Source of the DNA: Actinoallomurus liliacearum
GTDB lineage: Bacteria; Actinomycetota; Actinomycetes; Streptosporangiales; Streptosporangiaceae
Reading direction: 5' to 3'
DNA length: 64,000 bases
NCBI RefSeq assembly: GCF_039542035.1
Contig: NZ_BAABHJ010000028.1
Location: forward strand, 7,514-71,513
In this document: piece by piece, positions 42,281 through 50,107 of the stretch
Layout: each line of letters starts with the position of its first letter
How positions within the stretch are numbered: position 1 is the stretch's first letter
The notes under the pieces: model-generated
Database searches by the model: none
What the model was told of the DNA's origin: nothing
What the model saw: only the letters and a program-made list of their open reading frames with translations
Program-made: the position numbers and the translations under genes

Positions 42281-42831
42281 GACGAGGAGATCATCTCCAT
42301 CGCCACGGTGAGGCCGGTGGTGCGGCGCTCCTCGTCGGTGATGTCGTAGTCGTCGAAGGTGAAGAGGGCGATGTTCAGCCCGAAGATCGCCATCGCCGAC
42401 TTGAGCTGGTCGGTCAGCGGCGCCTTCCGATCGGCGAGCAGCTCGATCAGGGCCCGGACCCGGCACTTCATCTTCTCGCCGACCGCGAGGTCGCGCATGG
42501 TGCCCTGGTTCTCGTGGGCGAAGCGCATGAGCGCCGGCGCCGAGGTGTAGAGGTTGTCGGCGTAGCGGCGCACCAGCTCCTGGCGCGTCTCCAGGGTCGG
42601 CGGCTGTGCCTGCCCCCAGGCGATCAGGTCGTCCAACCTGGCGAGGGCATCGTCGAACAGGCTGACGATGATGTCCTCTTTGGTCTTGAAGTGGTAGTAC
42701 AGCGCCGCCTTGGTGACGTGGAGGCGCTCGGCGATCTCCCGTAGCGAGGTCTTCTCGTAACCGTGCTCGGCGAACAGCTCCAGCGCGACCGCCTGAATCC
42801 GCTCCCGGGTGTCGCCGCGGGGCTCGCCCAT
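42262..42831 (-). CDS. TetR-family repressor of the divergent MFS drug exporter
   Basis: 189-residue TetR regulator. HTH residues 8-52: TRERIQAVALELFAEHGYEKTSLREIAERLHVTKAALYYHFKTKEDI. The C-terminal domain includes ALMRFAHENQGTMRDLAVGEKMKCRVRALIELL. The ATG at 42831 with GGAG seven bases upstream is preferred to a TTG two codons earlier. It is divergent from the DHA2 exporter at 42947 and separated from it by a striking double operator (42853-42917). Its last codons overlap the end of glnA2 in antisense. Confidence 0.92.
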   Translation of the reverse strand: MGEPRGDTRERIQAVALELFAEHGYEKTSLREIAERLHVTKAALYYHFKTKEDIIVSLFDDALARLDDLIAWGQAQPPTLETRQELVRRYADNLYTSAPALMRFAHENQGTMRDLAVGEKMKCRVRALIELLADRKAPLTDQLKSAMAIFGLNIALFTFDDYDITDEERRTTGLTVAMEMISSSQSTER

Positions 42832-42852
42832 GATCAATCTCCGTCCAAACTA

Positions 42853-42917
42853 ACTTGACGACCGGCTAGTTCCTAACTTACCGTACGGCAGGTAAAGAAA
42901 CTAGCCGGTCGACAAGT
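42853..42917. promoter_or_regulatory. paired TetR operators with symmetric divergent promoters
   Basis: Two 19-base arms (42853-42871 and 42899-42917) are inverted copies with one mismatch. Each arm contains an 18-bp imperfect palindrome (ACTnGnCGnnCGnCnAGT), so each can hold a repressor dimer. The centre holds a smaller dyad, TTACC, 8 bases, GGTAA. A plus-strand promoter can be read as TTGACG at 42855, 18 bases, TACCGT, and a minus-strand promoter as TTGTCG, 16 bases, TACCTG; each -35 lies inside an operator. Confidence 0.8.
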
Positions 42918-42946
42918 AAGCGTCCGACCACAGAGAGAGGTTATCG

Positions 42947-44533
42947 ATGTCGGGGACGAACACGGCGGAGTCCGCGCCACCAGGCGCGGCGGAGCCGAGA
43001 AGCACGCGATCCATCTACATCGCGATCATCGGCCTGATGCTCGGCATGTTCCTCGCGATGCTCGACAACCTGATCGTCGGCACCGCGCTGCCGACGATCG
43101 TCGGCGACCTCGGGGGCCTCAGCCACCTCGCCTGGGTCGTCACCGCCTACACCCTCGCCACGGCGGCCGCGACGCCGATCTGGGGCAAGCTCGGCGACCT
43201 GTACGGCCGCAAGGGCATGTTCATGGCGTCCATCGTGATCTTCCTCGCGGGCTCCATGCTGTCCGGGCTGTCGCAGAGCATGGGCCAGCTCATCGGGTTC
43301 CGTGCGCTGCAGGGCCTCGGCGCCGGCGGCCTCATGGTCGGCGCCTTCGCGATCATCGGTGACCTCGTCCCGCCGCGCGAGCGCGGCCGCTTCCAGGCGA
43401 TCATCGGCGGGATGATGCCGATCGCCTTCGTCGGCGGCCCGCTGATCGGCGGCTTCCTCACCGACCACCTGAGCTGGCGCTGGACCTTCTACGTCAACGT
43501 GCCGCTCGGCGCGGTCGCCCTGCTCGTCACGGGTGTCGGCATGCGCCTGCACACCCCGCACATCAAGGCGAAGATCGACTTCCTCGGGGCGTTCCTGCTG
43601 ACGGTCGGCGTCGTCTCCCTCACCCTGGTCGCGAGCTGGGGCGGCAGCGAGTACCCCTGGGGATCCTGGCAGATCATCGGGCTGGCGATCCTGTCGGTCG
43701 TGGCCCTGGTCCTGTTCGTCCTCGCCGAGTCCCGCGCCCCCGAGCCGATCCTGCCGCCGCGGCTGTTCCGCAACAAGAACTTCGCGGTCGCCCAGGTCCT
43801 GAGCTTCCTCGTCGGCGCGGCGATGTTCGGCGCGGTCAACTTCCTCCCGCAGTACATGCAGGACGTCCAGGGCGCCTCGGCGACGGCGAGCGGCCTGCTC
43901 CTCCTGCCGCTGATGTTCGGCATGCTGGTCGTGATGCTGACGACCGGGCAGCTGATCTCCCGCAACGGCCGCTACAAGCTGTACCCGATCATCGGCGGCG
44001 CGGTGATGACGGTCGGCATGCTCATGCTGCTCCTGCTCAAGGTCGACACCAGCACGGCGGTCAGCTCGGCGCTCACCGCCGGTGTGGGTCTCGGCATGGG
44101 CTTCATCATGCAGAACACCATGCTGATCACCCAGAACAGCGCGGAGCTGCGGGACATGGGCGCGGCGAGCGGCTCGGTCACCCTGTTCCGTACGGTGGGC
44201 GGCTCGCTCGGCGTGGCGCTGTTCGGCTCCATCTTCACGAACCGCCTGGAGCACACCATCTCCGACCGGCTCGGCCCGCAGGCCGCCCACAAGATCGCGT
44301 CGGGTGGCGCGCACGTGACGCCGGCACTGCTGCACAAGCTGCCCCTGCCGGTGCAGGAGGCGTTCAAGTCCGGCGTCACCAGTGGCCTGCACGGCACGGT
44401 GATCGGCGGAGCGGTCGTCGCCTTCCTGGCCTTCCTCCTCGCCTGGTTCGTCCGCGAGGTGCCGCTGCGCGGCTCGGCGGCCAAGGGCCCGAAGGAGCAG
44501 CTCGAGGAGACCATCTCCGAACCGGTCATCTGA
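42947..44533 (+). CDS. MFS drug exporter, DHA2 (14-helix, EmrB/QacA type)
   Basis: 528-residue multidrug transporter. Motif D1 AMLDNLIVGTALPTIVGDLGG, motif A GKLGDLYGRKGMFMASIVIF, motif B FRALQGLGAGGLMVGAFAIIGDLVP and motif C MMPIAFVGGPLIGGFLTDHLSWRWTFYVNVPLG are all typical of drug:proton antiporters, with 14 hydrophobic segments. GAGAGAGG precedes the ATG. It is divergent from its TetR regulator across a double operator and followed by a strong terminator, making a self-contained resistance cassette between glnA2 and glnE. Confidence 0.95.
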   Translation: MSGTNTAESAPPGAAEPRSTRSIYIAIIGLMLGMFLAMLDNLIVGTALPTIVGDLGGLSHLAWVVTAYTLATAAATPIWGKLGDLYGRKGMFMASIVIFLAGSMLSGLSQSMGQLIGFRALQGLGAGGLMVGAFAIIGDLVPPRERGRFQAIIGGMMPIAFVGGPLIGGFLTDHLSWRWTFYVNVPLGAVALLVTGVGMRLHTPHIKAKIDFLGAFLLTVGVVSLTLVASWGGSEYPWGSWQIIGLAILSVVALVLFVLAESRAPEPILPPRLFRNKNFAVAQVLSFLVGAAMFGAVNFLPQYMQDVQGASATASGLLLLPLMFGMLVVMLTTGQLISRNGRYKLYPIIGGAVMTVGMLMLLLLKVDTSTAVSSALTAGVGLGMGFIMQNTMLITQNSAELRDMGAASGSVTLFRTVGGSLGVALFGSIFTNRLEHTISDRLGPQAAHKIASGGAHVTPALLHKLPLPVQEAFKSGVTSGLHGTVIGGAVVAFLAFLLAWFVREVPLRGSAAKGPKEQLEETISEPVI

Positions 44534-44546
44534 CCCGAAGACACCG

Positions 44547-44580
44547 AGGCCAGGGGGCTCCCGTCGGGACCCCCTGGCCT
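44547..44580. terminator. terminator after the DHA2 exporter
   Basis: Perfect 11-bp stem (44547-44557 with 44570-44580, AGGCCAGGGGG and its complement); the loop can pair TCCC with GGGA. It lies between convergent stops of the exporter and the FG-GAP gene and can act for both. Confidence 0.85.
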
Positions 44581-44588
44581 CTACTCGT

Positions 44589-45935
44589 TCAGCGGGGGAG
44601 CGTGCCGAAGCGGGCGCCGGCGCCGAAGCCGAAGGTGCTCGCCTTGATCAGCTTGGTGCCCGACGTGCCCAGGCCGGAGGAGGTGCCGGGCGTCACGGCC
44701 ACCGCCCCGGCGAAGTCGTCGAGCCCGGGGACGCCGGTCACCAGGTCGGCCCGGCCGTCGCCGTTCAGGTCGGTCAGGGCCAGCGAGGATCCGAACGCGT
44801 TGTTGTGGTTCGGCGTGATGCCGGCGCCCTGCTCCGTGATCGTGCGGACGCTCGAGGACAGGCCCTTCGCGGAGCCGAGACGCGTCCCGACCACGTCGTC
44901 GCCGTCCTCGGGTGACAGGTGCGACGCGACGTCCGCGTACCCGTCGCCGTTGACGTCCCCGGCCGCGACCGGGGAGCTGCCCTCGGTCCCGGAGACGCCG
45001 TGCTTCTGGTCCATCCCGCTCTTCGTGCCGGGGTACACCTGGTAACGGTCGCCCTCGTAGCCGCCGATGACGACGTCCGCGCGGCCGTCCTTGTTCAGGT
45101 CGCCCACGGCGAGCCCGTTCGTGTCGCCGAGCTCGATCGTGGGACCGACCTTCTTCCCCAGGCCCTTGGCCGATCCGGCGATCACGCTGGTGGTGCCCTG
45201 GTCGGCCGGGTCGTCCCAATACCAGCTCACGGCCAAATCGGCGTAACCGTCCCCGGTCACGTCACCGGCGGCGAGGGTGTCGACGTGACCGTCCTTGCCC
45301 GGGCTGATCCCGACCGCGCTCGGCTTGGTCGAGGTCGTGCCCCGGACGACCCAGATCTTCGTGCCGTCGAACGCGGCGGTCGCGAAGTCGGTACGGCCGT
45401 CCTTGTCGAAGTCACCGGCGGTCAGCGTGGCGCCGCCGACGCCGCCCACCGCGACCGCCTTCGTCGACAATCCCTTCTTGGAACCGAACACGATCGTCAG
45501 CGAGCCGGCGTCCTTCTTGCTGCCGATGTCCTCGCCGGGCGCGCCGATCGCCAGATCGGAGTAAGCGTCCCGGTTGAAATCGCCGACGGCCAGCGTCGCG
45601 CCGAAGTGGTCGCCCTTTTCCGCGGCGCCCGGGATTCCGGCGCTGTTCTGGCTGATCACCTGGCGTCGCGTCGTGTTGATCCCGCTCTTGGATCCGTACG
45701 CCACCGCGACGGCTCCCGCCGTCGTCGCCGAGCCGACCTTGGCGTACGGGGCGCCGATGGCCAGGTCAGGGTAGCCGTCGCCGTTGAAGTCGCCGGGCTT
45801 GGCGGCCTTCGCGGCCGCCGACGCGCCGACCCGCGTCACCGGCTGACGCGGTGCCGCCGCGACCGCCGCCGAGGCCAGGCCGACCGCCGCGGCGACCGTG
45901 ACGACGGCGGTGGTGCCCGTCACGAGAATTCTCAC
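44589..45935 (-). CDS. exported FG-GAP/VCBS repeat beta-propeller protein
   Basis: 448-residue secreted protein. The signal peptide is MRILVTGTTAVVTVAAAVGLASAAVAA with an AxA-type cleavage site. The mature protein has seven calcium-binding D-x-[NDT]-x-D-x-x-x-D loops: DFNGDGYPD, DFNRDAYSD, DFDKDGRTD, DVTGDGYAD, DLNKDGRAD, DVNGDGYAD and DLNGDGRAD, spaced about 55-65 residues. This predicts a complete seven-bladed integrin-alpha-like propeller. There is no fused catalytic domain or cell-wall anchor, so a soluble or passively bound extracellular binding protein is likely; the partner is unknown. Confidence 0.9.
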   Translation of the reverse strand: MRILVTGTTAVVTVAAAVGLASAAVAAAPRQPVTRVGASAAAKAAKPGDFNGDGYPDLAIGAPYAKVGSATTAGAVAVAYGSKSGINTTRRQVISQNSAGIPGAAEKGDHFGATLAVGDFNRDAYSDLAIGAPGEDIGSKKDAGSLTIVFGSKKGLSTKAVAVGGVGGATLTAGDFDKDGRTDFATAAFDGTKIWVVRGTTSTKPSAVGISPGKDGHVDTLAAGDVTGDGYADLAVSWYWDDPADQGTTSVIAGSAKGLGKKVGPTIELGDTNGLAVGDLNKDGRADVVIGGYEGDRYQVYPGTKSGMDQKHGVSGTEGSSPVAAGDVNGDGYADVASHLSPEDGDDVVGTRLGSAKGLSSSVRTITEQGAGITPNHNNAFGSSLALTDLNGDGRADLVTGVPGLDDFAGAVAVTPGTSSGLGTSGTKLIKASTFGFGAGARFGTLPR

Positions 45936-45950
45936 TGACTGACTCCTTAC

Positions 45951-45965
45951 TCACAGTTGCTGTGA
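45951..45965. promoter_or_regulatory. palindrome in the FG-GAP gene leader
   Basis: TCACAG, 3 bases, CTGTGA: perfect 6-bp arms, 16 bases before the FG-GAP start codon in its 5' region. It could be an operator or a small leader hairpin that partly covers the ribosome site. Confidence 0.4.
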
Positions 45966-46087
45966 AATAGGAGACGCGTCTTCCGCGGCATTGGTTGGCG
46001 ATTCCGGTCGACCGGATTCTCCTGAGCACACTTCGCCCGGGGCTCGTCGATCTCCGCCTTCAGCGCCGCCGACGCGACCGGCCGGGC

Positions 46088-46810
46088 TCATCGGGGGCCG
46101 CCGTGCCAGTCGGGCATCGCCCGCTCGCCGACGGCGACGTCGTAGGCCGCCCGGGCCAGCAGCCGCGTCGAGTCCAGCGTCGGCAGGGGAGAGACCTCGG
46201 GGGTGATCAGCAAGGGGATCTCGGTGCAGACGAGGGCGACCGCGTCGCAGCCCCGCTCGGCCAGCCGCTCGATGACGCGGACGTACTCCCGCCGCGACGC
46301 CTCGCTGACCACGCCGTTCACCAGCTCCTTGAAGATGACCTCGTTGACGAGGGCCCGGTCGTCGGCGTCCGGCACCTCCGCGGCGATGCCGCGGGCGGCC
46401 AGCGCACGCGGGTACAGCGGACCGTCCATGGTGTACCTGGTGCCCAGCACGCCGACGCGGGCGCGTCCCTCGGCCGCGGCCTGATCCGCGACGACCTCGG
46501 CGATGTGCAGCCCCGGCAGCGGGAGGGCCGGGCCCGGCACCTCGAGGGCCAGGTGGGCGGTGTTGTCCGGGCAGACGAAGAAGTCGGCGCCGGCCCGGGC
46601 GAGCCGCTGGGCGCTGGTGGCCAGGGTGGCGCGGACCGCCGCGTGGTCACCCGCGTCCCACGCGGCCATGCTGTAGCCGAACGCGATGTAGTCCAGCGTC
46701 ACGTCCGGATGCTCGTTGCGGCCGGTCCGGTGGAAGCCCTCCTCGCAGAAGGTCAGGAAGCAGAGGGCGGCTCCCCCTGTGCTGTGGGCGAGAACTCCAA
46801 GGTGTTTCAC
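46088..46810 (-). CDS. aspartate/glutamate racemase family protein
   Basis: 240-residue member of the cofactor-independent Asp/Glu racemase superfamily. Two catalytic cysteines are expected and both are present: Cys 80 in FFVCPDNTAH and Cys 195 in ALVCTEIPLL. The N-terminus (MKHLGVLAHSTGGAALCFLTFCEEG) resembles, but is not identical to, the GGMGP-type start of aspartate racemases, so the substrate may be another amino acid or hydantoin-like compound. It is a single gene divergent from glnE, with 108 bases between starts. Confidence 0.85.
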   Translation of the reverse strand: MKHLGVLAHSTGGAALCFLTFCEEGFHRTGRNEHPDVTLDYIAFGYSMAAWDAGDHAAVRATLATSAQRLARAGADFFVCPDNTAHLALEVPGPALPLPGLHIAEVVADQAAAEGRARVGVLGTRYTMDGPLYPRALAARGIAAEVPDADDRALVNEVIFKELVNGVVSEASRREYVRVIERLAERGCDAVALVCTEIPLLITPEVSPLPTLDSTRLLARAAYDVAVGERAMPDWHGGPR

Positions 46811-46918
46811 GATGGCTCCAGCGTTCCGGGATATCGGGTGAGGGCGCCGGCAGCGCGCCGAGCGGCCCGATCCGAGACTCCCGCGAAGCCCGCCGGGCGC
46901 TCATGATTATCTTTGATC

Positions 46919-49918
46919 GTGAGCGAACGCCGTACGGAGAGCACGACCGCCCGGCTGGCCCGCCTCGGCATCACCGACGTCGCCGAGGCACAACGCCGGC
47001 TCGCCGGCCGGGGGCTCGGCGATGACCTGCTCGACGTCCTCGGGACCGCCGCGGACCCGGACCTGGCCCTCACCGGGCTGCTCCGGTTGCTGGAGCGGAG
47101 CGACATCCGCGCGGACCTGGCCGGCGACCGGGACGCCCTCGGCCGACTGATCGCGGTCCTCGGCGTCAGCGCCGCGCTCGGCGACCACCTGGCACGGCAT
47201 CCCGACCACTGGCGGGTCCTCGCCGGGCCCACGGCACTCCAGCGCCCCACGGCCGACGAGCTGCGTACCGCGCTGCTGACCGCCGTCGGCGCCGACCCGG
47301 CCGACCCCATGCCCCGCGCGGGAGACCCGGAGCCGATGCTCGCGCTCCGGGCCGCGTACCGGCGGGCGCTGCTGAACCTGGCGGGCCGGGATCTGACGGG
47401 GGTGACGGACGTCGAGGACGTCGCGGCCGAACTCGCCGACCTCGCCGCCGCCGCGCTCGAGGCCGGCCTGGCCATCGCCCGTGCCGAACTCGGCGACCAG
47501 GCCGGCACCTGCCGCATCGCCGTGATCGGCATGGGCAAGTGCGGCGGACGCGAGCTCAACTACGTCAGCGACGTCGACGTCGTCTTCGTCGCCGAGCCGA
47601 TGCCCGGCCAGGACGAGACGGCCGCGCTGCGGGCCGCGACCCGGCTGGCGTCCGGGATGATCAAGGCGTGCTCGGCCAGCACCGCCGAGGGCGCGCTGTG
47701 GGAGGTGGACGCCGCGCTGCGCCCCGAGGGCAAGGCGGGCCCGCTCGTACGGACGCTCGCCAGCCACCGCGCGTACTACGAGCGCTGGGCCAAGACGTGG
47801 GAGTTCCAGGCGCTGCTCAAGGCGCGCCCGGTGGCGGGGGACCGGGAGCTCGGCGAACAGTACGTCGAGGCGCTCGCCCCGCTCGTCTGGCGGGCCGCCG
47901 AACGCGACAACTTCGTCGAGGACGTCCAGGCGATGCGCCGCCGGGTCGAGGCGCACATCGACCCGGACCAGGTCGGGCGGCAGCTCAAGCTCGGCCCCGG
48001 CGGCCTGCGCGACGTTGAGTTCGCGGTGCAACTGCTGCAGCTCGTGCACGGCCGCACGGACGAGGGCCTGCGCGGCCCCAACACGCTGATCGCCCTGAAG
48101 AAGCTGTCGTGGGGCGGGTACGTCGGCCGGGCCGACGCCGCCGCGCTGGCCGGCGCGTACCGGTTCCTGCGCCGCGTCGAGCACCTGATCCAGCTCCACC
48201 GGCTGCGCCGGACGCACCTGGTGCCCGAGGACCCCGCCGACCTGCGGCGCCTGGGCCGCGCGCTGGGCTTCCGCACCGACCCGGTCGGGGAGTTCACCGC
48301 CGAGTGGCGACGGCACGCCCGGGAGGTCCGGCGTCTGCACGAGAAGCTGTTCTACCGGCCGCTGCTGCTCGCCGTGGCCCGGCTGCCGGGCGAGGAGGCC
48401 CGCCTGACCCGCGAGGCGGCCCGTACCCGGCTGGAGGCGCTCGGCTACACCGACCCGGACGGCGCGCTCCGGCACCTGCAGTCGCTCACGGCGGGGGTCT
48501 CCCGGCGCGCCTCGATCCAGCGCACGCTGCTGCCCGTCATGCTGGGCTGGTTCGCCGACGGCCCCGACCCCGACGCCGGCCTGCTCGGGTTCCGGCAGGT
48601 CAGCGAGGCGCTCGGCACCACGCCGTGGTACCTCCGCCTGCTGCGCGACGACGTCACCGTGGCCGAGCGGATGGCGCACGTGCTGTCCTCGAGCCGCTAC
48701 GCCACCGACCTGCTGCTGCGCGCGCCGGAGGCCGTCTCCCTGCTGACCGGCGACGCGACACTGACGCCCCGGTCGTCCGACGCGCTGCGCGGGGAGGCGC
48801 TGGCCGCGGTGGGCCGGCACATGAGCGTCGTCCCCGCCCGCCTGCAACTCGACCCGGCGGCGGACGCCGTCACCGCCGTACGCGGCATCCGGCGCCGCGA
48901 ACTGCTGCGCGTCGCGGTCGCGGACCTGCTCGGCCGCCTCGACGTACGCGAGACCGGCGAGGCGCTCACCGCAATCACCCTCGTCACGATCGAGGCGGCG
49001 CTGCGGGCCGCCGTCCACAAGATCGAGATGGAACGCCGCGCGCCGTTGCCGACGAGGTTCGCGGTGGTCGCGATGGGCCGCCTCGGCGGGTACGAGCTCG
49101 GCTACGGCAGCGACGCGGACGTCATGTTCGTGCACGACCCCGTGCCGGGCGCGGAGCAGGAGGCCGCGCCCGCGGCGCACGCGGTCGCCGAGGAACTGCG
49201 CCGCCTGCTCGCCCTGCCGGCGCCCGACCCGCCGCTGGTCATCGACCCGGGCCTGCGGCCGGAGGGACGGCAGGGCCCGCTCGTGCGCACCTTCGACTCG
49301 TACGCCTCCTACTACCGGCGCTGGTCCTCGCCGTGGGAGAGCCAGGCGCTGCTGCGCGCGGCGCCCGTGATCGGCGACGAGGAGCTCGGCACGCGCTTCC
49401 GGGCACTGATCGACCCGCTGCGGTGGCCGCAGGGCGGGATCGACGACCGCGCCCTGATGGAGATCCGCCGGCTCAAGGCACGGATGGAGGCCGAGCGGCT
49501 GCCCCGTGGCGTGGACCGTCGCCTGCACACGAAGCTGGGGCCCGGCGGCCTGTCCGACGTCGAGTGGGTGGCCCAGCTCCTGCAGCTCCGGCACGCGTAC
49601 GACGTTCCGGAGCTGCGCACCACGCGGACGCTCGCGGCCCTCGACGCCGCGGCGGCGGCCGGCCTGCTGGACCGCGAGGACGCCGTACGGCTCTGCGACG
49701 CGTGGCGGCTCGCCACCCGCATCCGCAACGCCGTCATGCTCGTACGGGGGCGGGCCTCGGACACCCTGCCGACCGAGCACCACCGCGAGCGCTCCGCCGT
49801 GGCCCGCGTGCTCGGCTACGACGCCTCCGGCGAGATGCTGGAGGACTACCGCCGCCACGCGCGTCACGCCCGCGCCGTCGTCGAGCGCGTCTTCTACGGC
49901 GACGACACGAGCGTGTGA
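46919..49918 (+). CDS. glnE: glutamine synthetase adenylyltransferase/deadenylase
   Basis: About 999-residue bifunctional enzyme that adds AMP to and removes it from the regulatory Tyr of GlnA1 according to nitrogen status. Two nucleotidyltransferase modules are visible: the deadenylylase-type N-terminal GMGKCGGRELNYVSDVDVVFV and the C-terminal AMGRLGGYELGYGSDADVMFVHD, each followed by helical GlnD/GlnE linker domains (KLGPGGLRDVEFAVQLLQL and KLGPGGLSDVEWVAQLLQL). The GTG at 46919 is preferred; a TTG lies two codons earlier. No ribosome site is obvious, and TATCTT at 46908-46913 could be a -10 element of a leaderless transcript. It followed glnA2 ancestrally in many actinobacteria; here four genes intervene. 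Confidence 0.96.
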   Translation: MSERRTESTTARLARLGITDVAEAQRRLAGRGLGDDLLDVLGTAADPDLALTGLLRLLERSDIRADLAGDRDALGRLIAVLGVSAALGDHLARHPDHWRVLAGPTALQRPTADELRTALLTAVGADPADPMPRAGDPEPMLALRAAYRRALLNLAGRDLTGVTDVEDVAAELADLAAAALEAGLAIARAELGDQAGTCRIAVIGMGKCGGRELNYVSDVDVVFVAEPMPGQDETAALRAATRLASGMIKACSASTAEGALWEVDAALRPEGKAGPLVRTLASHRAYYERWAKTWEFQALLKARPVAGDRELGEQYVEALAPLVWRAAERDNFVEDVQAMRRRVEAHIDPDQVGRQLKLGPGGLRDVEFAVQLLQLVHGRTDEGLRGPNTLIALKKLSWGGYVGRADAAALAGAYRFLRRVEHLIQLHRLRRTHLVPEDPADLRRLGRALGFRTDPVGEFTAEWRRHAREVRRLHEKLFYRPLLLAVARLPGEEARLTREAARTRLEALGYTDPDGALRHLQSLTAGVSRRASIQRTLLPVMLGWFADGPDPDAGLLGFRQVSEALGTTPWYLRLLRDDVTVAERMAHVLSSSRYATDLLLRAPEAVSLLTGDATLTPRSSDALRGEALAAVGRHMSVVPARLQLDPAADAVTAVRGIRRRELLRVAVADLLGRLDVRETGEALTAITLVTIEAALRAAVHKIEMERRAPLPTRFAVVAMGRLGGYELGYGSDADVMFVHDPVPGAEQEAAPAAHAVAEELRRLLALPAPDPPLVIDPGLRPEGRQGPLVRTFDSYASYYRRWSSPWESQALLRAAPVIGDEELGTRFRALIDPLRWPQGGIDDRALMEIRRLKARMEAERLPRGVDRRLHTKLGPGGLSDVEWVAQLLQLRHAYDVPELRTTRTLAALDAAAAAGLLDREDAVRLCDAWRLATRIRNAVMLVRGRASDTLPTEHHRERSAVARVLGYDASGEMLEDYRRHARHARAVVERVFYGDDTSV

Positions 49919-50001
49919 CGTCGCCTGCGCCATCGAGCCGTGGCGCCGTGGCGGTGCCCTGACCAGCCCGGCCGGCCAGGGCGCCGGCCGGTTCCGGTGC
50001 G

Positions 50002-50030
50002 CGGTCCCGGGCCGACGAGACCCGGGACCG
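50002..50030 (+). terminator. terminator after glnE
   Basis: Perfect 10-bp stem (CGGTCCCGGG at 50002-50011 with its complement at 50021-50030) and a 9-base loop, about 85 bases past the glnE stop. A weaker GCCCTG/CAGGGC hairpin lies closer to the stop near 49957-49983. Confidence 0.65.
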
Positions 50031-50107
50031 AACGCCGTGCGAAGGTCAACGCGTGGTCATCCCCGCGTCGGCAGGGACGCAGATACGCGACAATCCCAGC
50101 TGTGATC

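Noticed and set aside
46907..49933. Very long open frame antisense to glnE (about 1000 codons)
   Set aside because: His/Gly/Arg/Gln-rich translation without domains or a ribosome site; it mirrors the third-position GC bias of glnE, which has complete adenylyltransferase motifs.
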